Below, one piece after another: positions 55,333 through 64,000 of a stretch of 64,000 nucleotides of DNA. A program made the position numbers and the translations under genes. Under the pieces are notes generated by a model. The model saw nothing but the letters and a program-made list of their open reading frames with translations. It searched no databases and was not told the DNA's origin. Every line of letters begins with the position of its first letter. Position 1 is the first letter of the stretch. The stretch is from Schistocerca nitens (taxonomy: Eukaryota > Arthropoda > Insecta > Orthoptera > Acrididae): assembly GCF_023898315.1 (NCBI RefSeq), contig NC_064622.1, positions 81,159,387 through 81,223,386 of the forward strand, read 5' to 3'.

Positions 55333-56754
55333 CACTCCTGGAAATGGAAAAAAGAACACATTGACACCGGTGTGTCAGACCCACCATACTTGCTCCGGAC
55401 ACTGCGAGAGGGCTGTACAAGCAATGATCACACGCACGGCACAGCGGACACACCAGGAACCGCGGTGTTGGCCGTCGAATGGCGCTAGCTGCGCAGCATT
55501 TGTGCACCGCCGCCGTCAGTGTCAGCCAGTTTGCCGTGGCATACGGAGCTCCATCGCAGTCTTTAACACTGGTAGCATGCCGCGACAGCGTGGACGTGAA
55601 CCGTATGTGCAGTTGACGGACTTTGAGCGAGGGCGTATAGTGGGCATGCGGGAGGCCGGGTGGACGTACCGCCGAATTGCTCAACACGTGGGGCGTGAGG
55701 TCTCCACAGTACATCGATGTTGTCGCCAGTGGTCGGCGGAAGGTGCACGTGCCCGTCGACCTGGGACCGGACCGCAGCGACGCACGGATGCACGCCAAGA
55801 CCGTAGGATCCTACGCAGTGCCGTAGGGGACCGCACCGCCACTTCCCAGCAAATTAGGGACACTGTTGCTCCTGGGGTATCGGTGAGGACCATTCGCAAC
55901 CGTCTCCATGAAGCTGGGCTACGGTCCCGCACACCGTTAGGCCGTCTTCCGCTCACGCCCCAACATCGTGCAGCCCGCCTCCAGTGGTGTCGCGACAGGC
56001 GTGAATGGAGGGACGAATGGAGACGTGTCGTCTTCAGCGATGAGAGTCGCTTCTGCCTTGGTGCCAATGATGGTCGTATGTGTGTTTGGCGCCGTGCAGG
56101 TGAGCGCCACAATCAGGACTGCATACGACCGAGGCACACAGCCCCAACACCCGGCATCATGGTGTGGGGAGCGATCTCCTACACTGGCCGTACACCACTG
56201 GTGATCGTCGAGGGGACACTGAATAGTGCACGGTACATCCAAACCGTCATCGAACCCATCGTTCTACCATTCCTAGACCGGCAAGGGAACCTGCTGTTCC
56301 AACAGGACAATGCACGTCCGCATGTATCCCGTGCCACCCAACGTGCTCTAGAAGGTGTAAGTCAACTACCCTGGCCAGCAAGATCTCCGGATCTGTCCCC
56401 CATTGAGCATGTTTGGGACTGGATGAAGCATCGTCTCACGCGGTCTGCACGTCCGGCACGAACGCTGGTCCAACTGAGGCGCCAGGTGGAAATGGCATGG
56501 CAAGCCGTTCCACAGGACTACATCCAGCATCTCTACGATCGTCTCCATGGGAGAATAGCAGCCTGCATTGCTGCGAAAGGTGGATATACACTGTACTAGT
56601 GCCGACATTGTGCATGCTCTGTTGCCTGTGTCTATGTGCCTGTGGTTCTGTCAGTGTGATCATGTGATGTATCTGACCCCAGGAATGTGTCAATAAAGTT
56701 TCCCCTTCCTGGGACAATGAATTCACGGTGTTCTTATTTCAATTTCCAGGAGTG
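55333..56754 (+). mobile_element. Tc1-like DNA transposon, copy 2, apparently intact
   Basis: The ends CACTCCTGGAAATGG and its near-complement at 56740-56754 are flanked by TA (55331-55332; 56755-56756). The 1422-bp element has a single uninterrupted transposase frame and near-identity to copy 1 at 23076-24464 in the opposite orientation. It lies in intron 2 of the pacifastin gene, on the sense strand. The intact frame and high similarity suggest recent activity of this family. Confidence 0.95.
55577..56599 (+). CDS. Tc1-like transposase, full length
   Basis: The chosen start at 55577 gives MPRQRGREPYVQLTDFERG and a 340-residue protein, the usual Tc1 length. An in-frame extension to 55361 would run through the 5' terminal region and is unlikely. 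Residues about 10-110 are two helix-turn-helix DNA-binding domains (MREAGWTYRRIAQHVGREVS; TSQQIRDTVAPGVSVRTIRNRLHEAG). The catalytic domain has VVFSDESRF (Asp), FQQDNARPHV (Asp) and SPDLSPIEHVWDWMKHRL (Glu), DD34E. It ends LYDRLHGRIAACIAAKGGYTLY, the normal Tc1 C-terminus. It would bind the terminal repeats and cut and paste the element at TA sites in the nucleus. No inactivating change seen; activity untested. Confidence 0.95.
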   Translation: MPRQRGREPYVQLTDFERGRIVGMREAGWTYRRIAQHVGREVSTVHRCCRQWSAEGARARRPGTGPQRRTDARQDRRILRSAVGDRTATSQQIRDTVAPGVSVRTIRNRLHEAGLRSRTPLGRLPLTPQHRAARLQWCRDRREWRDEWRRVVFSDESRFCLGANDGRMCVWRRAGERHNQDCIRPRHTAPTPGIMVWGAISYTGRTPLVIVEGTLNSARYIQTVIEPIVLPFLDRQGNLLFQQDNARPHVSRATQRALEGVSQLPWPARSPDLSPIEHVWDWMKHRLTRSARPARTLVQLRRQVEMAWQAVPQDYIQHLYDRLHGRIAACIAAKGGYTLY

Positions 56755-57002
56755 TAGATGGGGTGCCACATGTCATTGGTTTTGCATTAAATTACTATAT
56801 GCCTGATAAGGTAAAGAAAGGTGATAAACATTTTCCTTACTGAAACATCAAGGATGTCTCTTAAGGCGGAACACCATGTCAGAAGCAAAGAAACAATGCA
56901 ACACTCATGGTAAAACATGCTAGACAATTACTTGTGAGCTCATCATATATCATGGATGCCTTTTTGTGTACATTGAATCTGCGCATGGGTGTTTGCGAGT
57001 GC

Positions 57003-57003
<1 letters not shown>

Positions 57004-57097
<94 letters not shown>
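57004..57097. repeat. Compound (TA)n-(GT)n microsatellite
   Basis: About 27 TA units are followed by about 19 GT units. Apparent open frames across it are simple-repeat artefacts. Confidence 0.97.
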
Positions 57098-57100
<3 letters not shown>

Positions 57101-57384
57101 ACTACGTTTCAATTCATCATTTGAAACTTAAATATAACAACGTATTCAGCAATCTGTATCCTGTTTTTCTAAATCATGTGACAGATTATAAATAGATACT
57201 GTTATAGCATTCCATGTAAAACGGAAATAACTTTAAAATGATGCCACAATGAGTCCAGCAGCAGAAATCTCAGTATATCTTTGACCATTGCTTTAAAACT
57301 ATCTTCTGCAGAAATATTGCTCTCAAAATATCCCCCTTATTCTGTTGAGCATAACCTGCGATTTACAGCTTAACTGTATTGCAG
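57098..57384. other. end of intron 2
   Basis: AT-rich sequence leading to a pyrimidine-poor but acceptable acceptor (TAACTGTATTGCAG) at 57384. Nothing else recognised. Confidence 0.4.
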
Positions 57385-57494
57385 ATATTAGCTGCGAACC
57401 AGGCGTGGAATTCACGGATCAGTGTAACTCCTGCAAATGCGGACCAGATGGGTTGTCAGCCTCCTGTACCGCCAACACCTGCAATAACTATTAG
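57385..57494 (+). CDS. Pacifastin-related precursor, exon 3 (second inhibitor domain and stop)
   Basis: Joined in phase with exon 2 the reading is Asp-ISCEPGVEFTDQCNSCKC-GPDGLSASCTANTCNNY and a TAG at 57492. The spacing C-x9-C-N-x-C-x-C-x3-G-x4-C-T-x3-C is a complete pacifastin domain, closest in layout to the second domains of known locust precursors (ISCEPG start, Phe at position 10). The predicted P1-P1' is Ala-Asn, where the known chymotrypsin inhibitor has Leu-Lys, so an elastase-like or altered target is possible. After the stop, CAACAG is followed by a donor GTGAGC (57502), so a further 3' UTR exon is expected downstream. The whole precursor has 92 residues. Confidence 0.92.
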
Positions 57495-57689
57495 ACAACA
57501 GGTGAGCTAGAACGTTCCCTTTCTCCTTTGTTAGATATGTGCTCTAATACTGTAGAGATAACACGTCTTACAGCATGATGTCAGCTTTTATAGTTTATCA
57601 AACTTCTGATTCAAATCTTAGTGTATACGTGTCATCGTTATGTGAAATTTCATTGCCTGCAACTACACTATTTGCTTAATAAATAACTC

Positions 57690-57735
57690 AAAAACCGTTT
57701 CGCACTTCAACTGCGTATCTTCACGTGTGGACTGC
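57690..57735 (-). ncRNA. Hammerhead-like core, degenerate
   Basis: The - strand reads GTGAAGA, a 16-nt spacer able to pair partly (TACGCAGTTGAAGTGC), then GAAACGGTTT. Stem III and the cleavage triplet are mutated. It probably marks a Penelope-like end. Confidence 0.3.
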
Positions 57736-57840
57736 CATTAACAATTTGCATTACATGGTCCTAACTAAAATTCTGCATATACAATTTCAACTACCAGCTG
57801 GGCCACATTTCTAGAAACGATCGCAAAACACAGCCTCAGT

Positions 57841-57893
57841 TTCCACCGAGACTCGAACTCGGATCGCTGGATTCAAAGTCCAGAGTGCTAACC
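57841..57893 (-). pseudogene. tRNA-Gln(UUG)-like fragment
   Basis: On the - strand GGTTAGCACTCTGGACTTTGAATCCAGCG contains an anticodon stem with loop CTTTGAA (U33 present, anticodon TTG), and GATCCGAGTTCGAGTCTCGG forms the T arm. These agree with eukaryotic tRNA-Gln. The 5' acceptor strand and part of the D arm are missing and the 3' side does not complete the acceptor stem. I call it a truncated tRNA copy or SINE head, not a working tRNA. Confidence 0.6.
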
Positions 57894-58500
57894 TTTGTGG
57901 GATTAGACTCAGGAGAAGCGATTGAAAGAAAAAGCCTAATGAAACTGAAACAATTTCATTATGATTTTACATTCAGGAGGGGGAATGAAATAGCAAGCCA
58001 TACGAAACTGAAATTTTATTTATGGGTTCTTCCGTTACTTCTTCTCAGAACAATTCCATATTTAAGGTTGAATAACAATTATACTGCTTTTGTTCTGCTG
58101 ATCAGTAGATCAATAGAACACAAACAGTGCACTTGTTATTCGGTCTTAAATACGAAATTAGAATGTAATTGTATTGGAAAATAAAACAAAAATCAAAACA
58201 AAGGCAGCCTCTTCGAAAGCGCATATCTTTACACATATCTGAAATGAAGTCGTTCGGACGACTGCACCGTGGTATACGCTAATTCGGATACCAATCTTTC
58301 CTGCTGTTGAGTGACAACGACCTCACGGTCCAAGCGAGGAGTGGCCCTTCAAAGCTTATTGTCAGAGTCCACCCAAAGCACGCTATTCCGTTCGCTATTG
58401 GAGACCTAACGAGCCCTGCTCAATGGCACTTTTGCTCCATTACACAGATGGATGTACATAGCAATTTCGCATGGTCAAAATAATATTGAGAAAGAGATGT
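57894..58500. other. no recognisable feature
   Basis: Contains a 99-codon frame (57885-58184) without a domain. Not called as a gene. Confidence 0.3.
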
Positions 58501-58677
58501 CCAAACTACACGGTCCACTCACATTAATGCGGTCACCGCCTATGTTCGACGTCAGAGTGCAATAACCCCCCACAGACTACAGGTGGTAGCAATAGCATAG
58601 GAGGGTACATAAAGCATATTGAGGCGGGTGGAGGAAGATAGAGCGATCGTTGTCGTAATGCGGAAACAGAATGATTT

Positions 58678-58880
58678 CAAAAATGGTTCAAATGCCTCTG
58701 AGCACTATGGGACTCAACTTCTGAGGTCATTAGTCCCCTAGAACTTAGAACTAGTTAAACCTAACTAACCTAAGGACATCACAAACATCCATGCCCGAGG
58801 CAGGATTCGAACCTGCGACCGTAGCGGTCTTGCGGTTCCAGACTGCAGCGCCTTTAACCGCACGGCCACTTCGGCCGGCC
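58678..58880 (-). repeat. tRNA-derived SINE (family 1)
   Basis: Complete head (ending TTCGGCCGGCC) and body. Exact 12-bp duplication ACAGAATGATTT (58666-58677; 58881-58892). Confidence 0.95.
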
Positions 58881-59010
58881 ACAGAATGATTTATCTGACG
58901 TCCTAAACGGTGTGATCAGTGACTTTCGGGTCAAGAATGGAAGCATTTCCGCAGTGTGCACACCGCTCGCGTACCACCGAGGTTGAAGTATACCAAGCAT
59001 GGTAAAATGA

Positions 59011-59727
59011 AACTTCCTGGCAGATTAAAACTGTGTGCTGGATCGAGACTCGAACTCGGGACCTTTGCCTTTCGCGGGCAAGTGCTCTACCAACTTTTTT
59101 TTTTAATCTCATTTTGTTCCCTTTTGTTCGTTGCATCTACTCATGGCGGACGTCGAAAGACATCCATTGAAGTTCGTTGTTGATCGATTAACTCAGTTTT
59201 TTTTTATTACAGAGGGTACGTGACCCTCTGACCGTAAACTCTGCTACCCAAGCACGACTCACGCCGCGTCCTCCCAGCTTTACTTCTGCCAGTACATCGT
59301 CTCCTACCTAGAGCACTTGCCCGCGAAAGGCAAAGGTCCCGAGTTCGAATCTCGGTTCGGCACAGTTTTAATTTGCCAGGAAGTTTCATATCAGCGCACA
59401 CTCCGCTGCAGAGTGAAAATCTCATTCTGGAAACATCCCCCAGGCTGTGGCTAAGCCATGTCTCCTCAATATCCTTTCTTTCAGGAGTGCTAGTTCTGCA
59501 AGATTCGCAGGAGAGCTTCTGTAAAGTTTGGAAGGTAGGAGACGAGGTACTGGCAGAAGTAAAGCTGTGAGGTCGGGGCGTGAGTCGTGCTTTGGTAGCT
59601 CAGTTGATAGAGCACTTGCCCGTGAAAGGCGAAGGTCCCGAGTTCGAGTCTCGGTCCGGCGCACAGTTTTAATCTTCCAGGAAGTTTCATATCAGCACAC
59701 AATCAATAGAAGAGTGAAAATCTCATT
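59011..59727. repeat. Cluster of family-2 tRNA SINEs in opposite orientations
   Basis: The first unit (59011-59092, continuing at about 59248-59310) is on the - strand. Two further units on the + strand follow in tandem, with tRNA-like heads at about 59311-59362 and 59588-59660, each followed by the TTTTAAT-TGCCAGGAAGTTTCATATC body. The whole block is bounded by a 12-bp duplication ATGGTAAAATGA (58999-59010; 59728-59739), so it probably arrived as one composite unit. About 155 nt of another repeat (59093-59247, T-run at its left) interrupt the first unit inside its tRNA head. Confidence 0.8.
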
Positions 59728-60208
59728 ATGGTAAAATGACTATCCAAAACAAGGCCCAAGGCAACTGCGGTGCACCACGGGTCATAGATGATAGTGGTGA
59801 ACGACGGCTGCAGAGATGGCTACGGGCGAATGGACTTGCAACTGTTGAGCAAGTGACTGTTGAGCAACTGACCACCCAGATGAACCTAGGGGCTACCAAC
59901 AGTGTCTCCTCAACGACCGGTCAGCGGACGTTGTTGCAGATGGGCCTCTACAGCACGCGCCTGGTTCATGTATCCTTGCTGACTGCTGTTCATTGGGGAC
60001 TGTGGATGGAATTAGCTCGCCAGTACCGAAATTGGTCTGAGAGCCGACAGGTGGCCTTTTCAGGTGATTCAGGTTTTGTGCTCCATCTGACAGATGGCCG
60101 TGTAAAGCTATAAACTGGTGCAGCATGTAAGCGCGTTCAGCTGGAATACTTATTCAGATCTCACTGTGAAGAACTTCTGGAGCGCAACTGAAGCCAAAGT
60201 GAAGCAAT

Positions 60209-60295
60209 ATATGAAGGGTAGCCGTGCGGTCTAAGGCGCCTTGCCACGTTTCACGCGGCTACCCCTGTCGAAGGTTCGAGTCCTCCCTCGGGCAT

Positions 60296-60356
<61 letters not shown>

Positions 60357-60470
60357 GTCCTTAGCCTAAATTAGTTTAAGTTAGATTAAGTAGTTTGTAA
60401 GAGTAGGGACCGATGACCTTAGCAGTTTGGTCCCATAGGAACTTACCACAAATTTCCAAAAATTAGAGGC
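60209..60470 (+). repeat. tRNA-derived SINE (family 3) with long GT microsatellite
   Basis: The head GTAGCCGTGCGGTCTAAGGCG and box B GAAGGTTCGAGTCCTCC are followed by a GT run of about 29 units (60297-60355). The body TTAGTTTAAGTTAGATTAAG...GGGACCGATGACCTTAGCAG follows. The GT run has expanded from the shorter TGGGTGTGTGTG seen at 28.07 kb. Confidence 0.9.
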
Positions 60471-60548
60471 AATAAAAATACTCGCGGAATTAAAAATGAA
60501 GGTCGGCATTAAACTCAAAATTAGAAAATTATGAAAGATGTCGTCTCA

Positions 60549-60550
<2 letters not shown>

Positions 60551-60581
<31 letters not shown>

Positions 60582-61720
60582 CTTCAGTCCAGAGACTGGT
60601 TTGATGCAGCTATCCATGCTACTCTATCCTGTGCAAGCTTCTTCATCTCCCAGTACCTACTGCAACCTACATCCTTCTGAATCTGTTTAGTGTATTGATC
60701 TCTTGGTCTCCCTCTACGATTTTTACCCTCCATGCTGCCCTCCAACGTTAAATTGGTGATCCCTTGATCCCTCAGAATATGCCCTACCAACCTATCCCTT
60801 CTTCTAGTCAAGTTGTGCCACAAATTTCTCTTCTCTCCAGTTCTATTCAATACCTCCTCATTAGTTATGTGATCTACCCATCTAACCTTCAGTATTCTTC
60901 TGTAGCACCACATTTCAAAAGCTTCTATACTCTTCATGTCTAAAGTATTTATCGTCCACGTTTCACTTCCATACATGGCTACACTCCATACAAATACTTT
61001 CAAAAACGACTTCCTGACACTTAAATCTATATTCGATGTTAACAAATTTCTGTTCTTCAGAAACGCTTTCCTTGCCATTGCCAGTCTACATTTTATATCC
61101 TCTCTACTTCGACCATCATCAGTTATTTTGCTCCCCAAATAGCAAAACTCATTTACTACTTTAAACGTCTCATTTCCCAATCTAATGCCCGCAGCATAAC
61201 TCGATTTAATTCGACTACATTCCATTATCCTCGTTTTGTTGATGTTCATCTTATATCCTCCTTTCAAGACACTGTCCATTCCGTTCAGCTGCTCTTCCAG
61301 GTGCTTTGCTGACAGAATTACAATTTCATCGGCGAACCTCAAAGTTTTTATTTCTTCTCCATGGATTTTAATTCCCACACCGAATTTTTCTTTTGTTTCC
61401 TTTACCGCTTGCTCAATATACAGATTGAATAACATCGGGGAGAGGCTACAACCCTGTCTCATTCCGTTCCCAATCACTGCTTCTCTTTCATGCCCCTCGA
61501 CTCATAACTGCCATCTGGTTTCTGTATATATTGTAAATAGCCTTTCGCTCCCTGTATTTTACCCCTGCCACCTTCAGAATTTGGAAGAGAGTATTCCAGT
61601 CAACATTGTCAAATGCTTTCTCTAAGTCTACAAATGCTAGATACGTAGGTTTGCCTTTCCTTAATCTATTTTCTAAGATAATTCGTAGGGTCAGTAGTGC
61701 CTCAAGTGTTGCAACATTGT
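60551..61720 (-). mobile_element. RTE-like LINE (family A), 5' truncated
   Basis: The - strand frame 61477-60584 (297 codons) encodes RQGCSLSPMLFNLYIEQAV, TLRFADEIVIL (catalytic FADD changed to FADE) and the C-terminal domain to WIAASNQSLD. Upstream pieces to 61720 hold ETLRAILTLR-like and FVDLEKAFDNVDW. The 3' end has a (CAA)n tail, read as (GTT)n at 60551-60580. GTCTCAT flanks both sides (left about 60542-60550; right about 61728-61735), a probable target-site duplication. Confidence 0.88.
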
Positions 61721-61735
61721 CTCATTTGACTTTTA

Positions 61736-64000
61736 AATAAGCTCGGAATTGTAGGAAACGCAAATCACAGAGAATGTCCCGTCGAAAGGAATCCAAAAGT
61801 CCAGTGCAGAGCGAATGCTAGAGGTACAGCAGTTTGAAACAGGAAACGAAGAAACGTTGCAAAACTACTACGTTGCTGTTCTAGGCTGTAATCTTTATAC
61901 TCCTCTGTGTAACTATTGTATTAAAGAGACTGACAAATTAATTATTAATACGAAACACTAGTTATGATTTCATCTGAACGTTTTCTCGAAAATTCTACCC
62001 TGCGGGCCCCAACTGCGCACACAGTGATTTTTTCAGTAGTTTATACGAGCAGTTCATACTAACTGCGATTGAAAATAGTTATTATTATAGCAAAGGTTGC
62101 TGATTTTCTTTGGATACCACGTTCTCTCAGTAGACTACTCTGTTTCTTTTGCTTAAGCCACAGACTGAATCATTGTGCCGTTCACTCTACAGTGGTTTGC
62201 AGAGTGTAAATGTAGATTCAGATTCCGCGCAAAATAATGACTGCACGCTGTGTAACATATTGATTTAATGAAAGAAAGGAGCATAAGACTATCCTTTCAA
62301 AAAAAAACCAAAAACAAAAAAAACATTTAGCTGCAGTCGCACTTTAGAAGTGGCTATATTAATTGAATATAAATACAGATAGTTGCGACCAGTCGCTTTG
62401 TGTTTTTTATAAAAGAATTTTCGAGACTTTTCAGACCCATCTTCGTATGAGGCATTCGCCTTGTGTGTTAGTTATATGGAGAGTTTTGTCGAAGAACGAA
62501 TATTTTTGCTTTCTGCCGCAGTAAGTAAGGAAATACGTTTTTCGAAACAACTTGCCAGATAACTTTCACTCGTGCCAATAAACTGAAGTGTTTCCTATGT
62601 TCTTGTCACATATCTAATGCCCTGCTTTGCATCACGAAAAAAAGTGAAGCTTCTACATGTCTCATCTGAAGATGGGCGTGAAAAGACTTGAGGAGGCGTG
62701 TTAACCGACATTGTTTTCTTCGTGTGACTAAGAAATTAGCAGCACATAAGATAGTGGAACAAATCCGTTCCGGTACCGCAGAAACGTTACGTTACAAGAA
62801 ACGTATTGATATTATTTTCCTTTAAACAGCAGGCAATTTTCTTTTTTTGTCTACAGGGTTCCTTCCAGTATCAGCCAACTGGTGACGAAATTCCTCGTAT
62901 TAAAATACTTTTGATGGCTGAAAAAAACTAACATCTCCAGATGTTCTTGAGGCAGTCCAAGGACAACATACGGCTTCCTAGTGTTCCATCTGCACCGAAA
63001 TCCTTATCACTTAAATTGGAACTTCGTGTGTAGCGTTTGGCATATAACAATAAAGAACTAATAATATTTTTTTCTTATTTTTTTATAAAATTCATTTTAT
63101 AAAATACTTTACAGCTGTTGAACATCACCTTATGGAAGAGTTACACAGTAATATCTGTTTTCTGTAGTTGTACTTTCGAGAAAAGGTGCCGCAAATATAT
63201 ATTGAACATGTGTGATCTGTTTTAAAGAAGATAAAGTAAGCTGTAGTTCGCAACTTGTAATGAATAAAGAAAGTGTCTCACAACAACAGGTAAGCAGACA
63301 ACCACAAAATTGCCGTCTCACTTTCACATGGATTGAACTGTACGCCATTTTTGACTTATGTAGCAAAAACGAGCCAACACACTCCGAACTGAAATGAAGT
63401 AGGTGGTTCGAGTAGCATCCGTCGATTGTGCGCTTGACGAACGCCATTTCAAATAAAGGAGGAAGGATTATTACATTGCTGGAAAATGGAAAGAGTTAAC
63501 ACCAGGAAGTAACAGTCCAATTTTCATCAAACTTTGCAGGTAAGTTCTTTATATGAAAGGTATTAAACGATGAAACTTTCAGTCCATTCAGAATTAGGTT
63601 CGAATGTGCCCTTTCACTCGTTGTAACACGGAAGGAAACAGCCTCAGTGTGTGAACTTCACGGTTTTCTTGAAATGCCTGAAACATGAAGGTTTCTGGTT
63701 CGAGTCTTGAGTGAAAAGTATATGTCATCCCATAGCAACCTAGACATGCACCATGGGTCACAAACTGGGGAATGGGACAGGTCAGTCAAACATTGGTATG
63801 CGTTTGTGGTATGACCTGCAGTCTTGCATTATGGTGGTGAAAAAACAAAAATGATATCCCAGTCATAAAGCATATGACAACAGGCTTTACCAGTCTCGCT
63901 ACATAAAGGGTGTTAGGAGGGTAAGTGCAGATATATCTGTTCATGAGTGAGGACAGTGTACTGAACATTACATCAGCATTTCTAATAGTTATAGCTATTA
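61736..64000. other. no recognisable feature
   Basis: AT-rich DNA with an A-run at about 62300-62325. Several 60-105-codon frames exist without domains. A fragment near 62205 (TGCAGAGTGTAAATGTAGATTC) faintly resembles the 3' end of family-C LINEs. No host exon identified, although a 3' UTR exon of the pacifastin gene could lie here. Confidence 0.3.

Larger units (their letters stand above)
58501..60130 (+). mobile_element. Tc1-like transposon (second family), decayed, carrying SINEs
   Basis: The left part (58530-58677) is the 5' non-coding region of a Tc1-type element. After a SINE (58678-58880) a transposase start region continues (DLSDVLNGVISDFRVKNGSISA, then AYHRG.KYTKHGKM). A SINE cluster (59011-59727) splits it, and 59728-60113 encodes NKAQGNCGAPRVIDDSGERRLQRWLRANGLATVEQ, LTTQMNLGATNSVSSTTGQRTLL and LARQYRNWSESRQVAFSGDSGFVLHLTDGR. 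That last piece corresponds to the VAFSDESRF box, with the first catalytic Asp replaced by Gly. The rest of the catalytic domain is missing. Confidence 0.78.

Noticed and set aside
56879-57195. Open frames rich in IYIYIY and CVCVCV
   Set aside because: Direct translation of the TA/GT microsatellite.
59588-59660. Possible tRNA gene
   Set aside because: It has box A and box B but is the head of a repeated SINE, with the SINE body attached and U33 absent from the anticodon loop.

Overview
The window looks like intergenic and intronic DNA of a large-genome insect, most likely a locust or grasshopper (Orthoptera, Schistocerca-like). Three things point there: a pacifastin-type protease inhibitor precursor with the two-domain layout known from locusts; very long introns filled with transposons; and a mix of tRNA-derived SINEs, a 5S-rRNA-derived SINE, RTE-like and CR1/Jockey-like LINEs, Penelope-like elements and Tc1/mariner transposons. 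The species is inference. No bacterial genes, operons or CRISPR arrays are present.

Host genes. One complete coding sequence can be assembled on the + strand from three exons (39785-39851, 50757-50858, 57385-57494). It encodes a 92-residue secreted precursor: a signal peptide, a pacifastin domain, a Lys-Arg processing site and a second pacifastin domain. It has a TATA box about 30 bp before a plausible start site, introns of about 10.9 and 6.5 kb, and a splice donor just after the stop codon, so the 3' UTR continues downstream. A second, short exon on the - strand (2719-2782) has the same design (TATA box, leader ending in a CAGCAGCCACC-like string, ATGAAG, signal peptide, phase-1 donor). It is probably the first exon of a paralogous or similar secreted peptide gene whose other exons lie left of the window.

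Layout. 0-2.7 kb: mariner split by a LINE. 2.7-2.85 kb: orphan signal-peptide exon. 3.5-6.6 kb: RTE-like LINE with its 5' end but no 3' end. 7.1-7.6 kb: long foldback repeat. 8.3-9.5 kb: tRNA-SINE copies, one a near-perfect hairpin. 10.5-12.2 kb: decayed LINE. 13.8-18.4 kb: a CR1-like LINE carrying a SINE and a solo LTR, then a TIR transposon carrying a second LTR-like block. 21.5-27 kb: pogo-like fragment, Tc1 element and a decayed mariner-type transposon, with SINE and LINE nests. 31.2-38 kb: two Penelope-like elements around a nested Tc1-like element. 39.7-57.5 kb: the pacifastin gene, whose intron 1 holds a foldback split by a LINE, several SINEs and LINE-in-LINE nesting; intron 2 holds a Mutator-like remnant, a 5S-derived SINE and an apparently intact Tc1 element. 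58.5-61.7 kb: a Tc1-like element carrying a SINE cluster, then another RTE-like LINE. The last 2.3 kb is featureless.

Most worth following: the pacifastin precursor's extra cysteine and unusual predicted P1 residues (Gly and Ala); the orphan exon with matching promoter; and a hammerhead-ribozyme-like core that recurs at about nine sites, mostly at Penelope-like ends or in foldbacks. Assignments come from reading translated motifs and comparing copies within the window; no database search was run.
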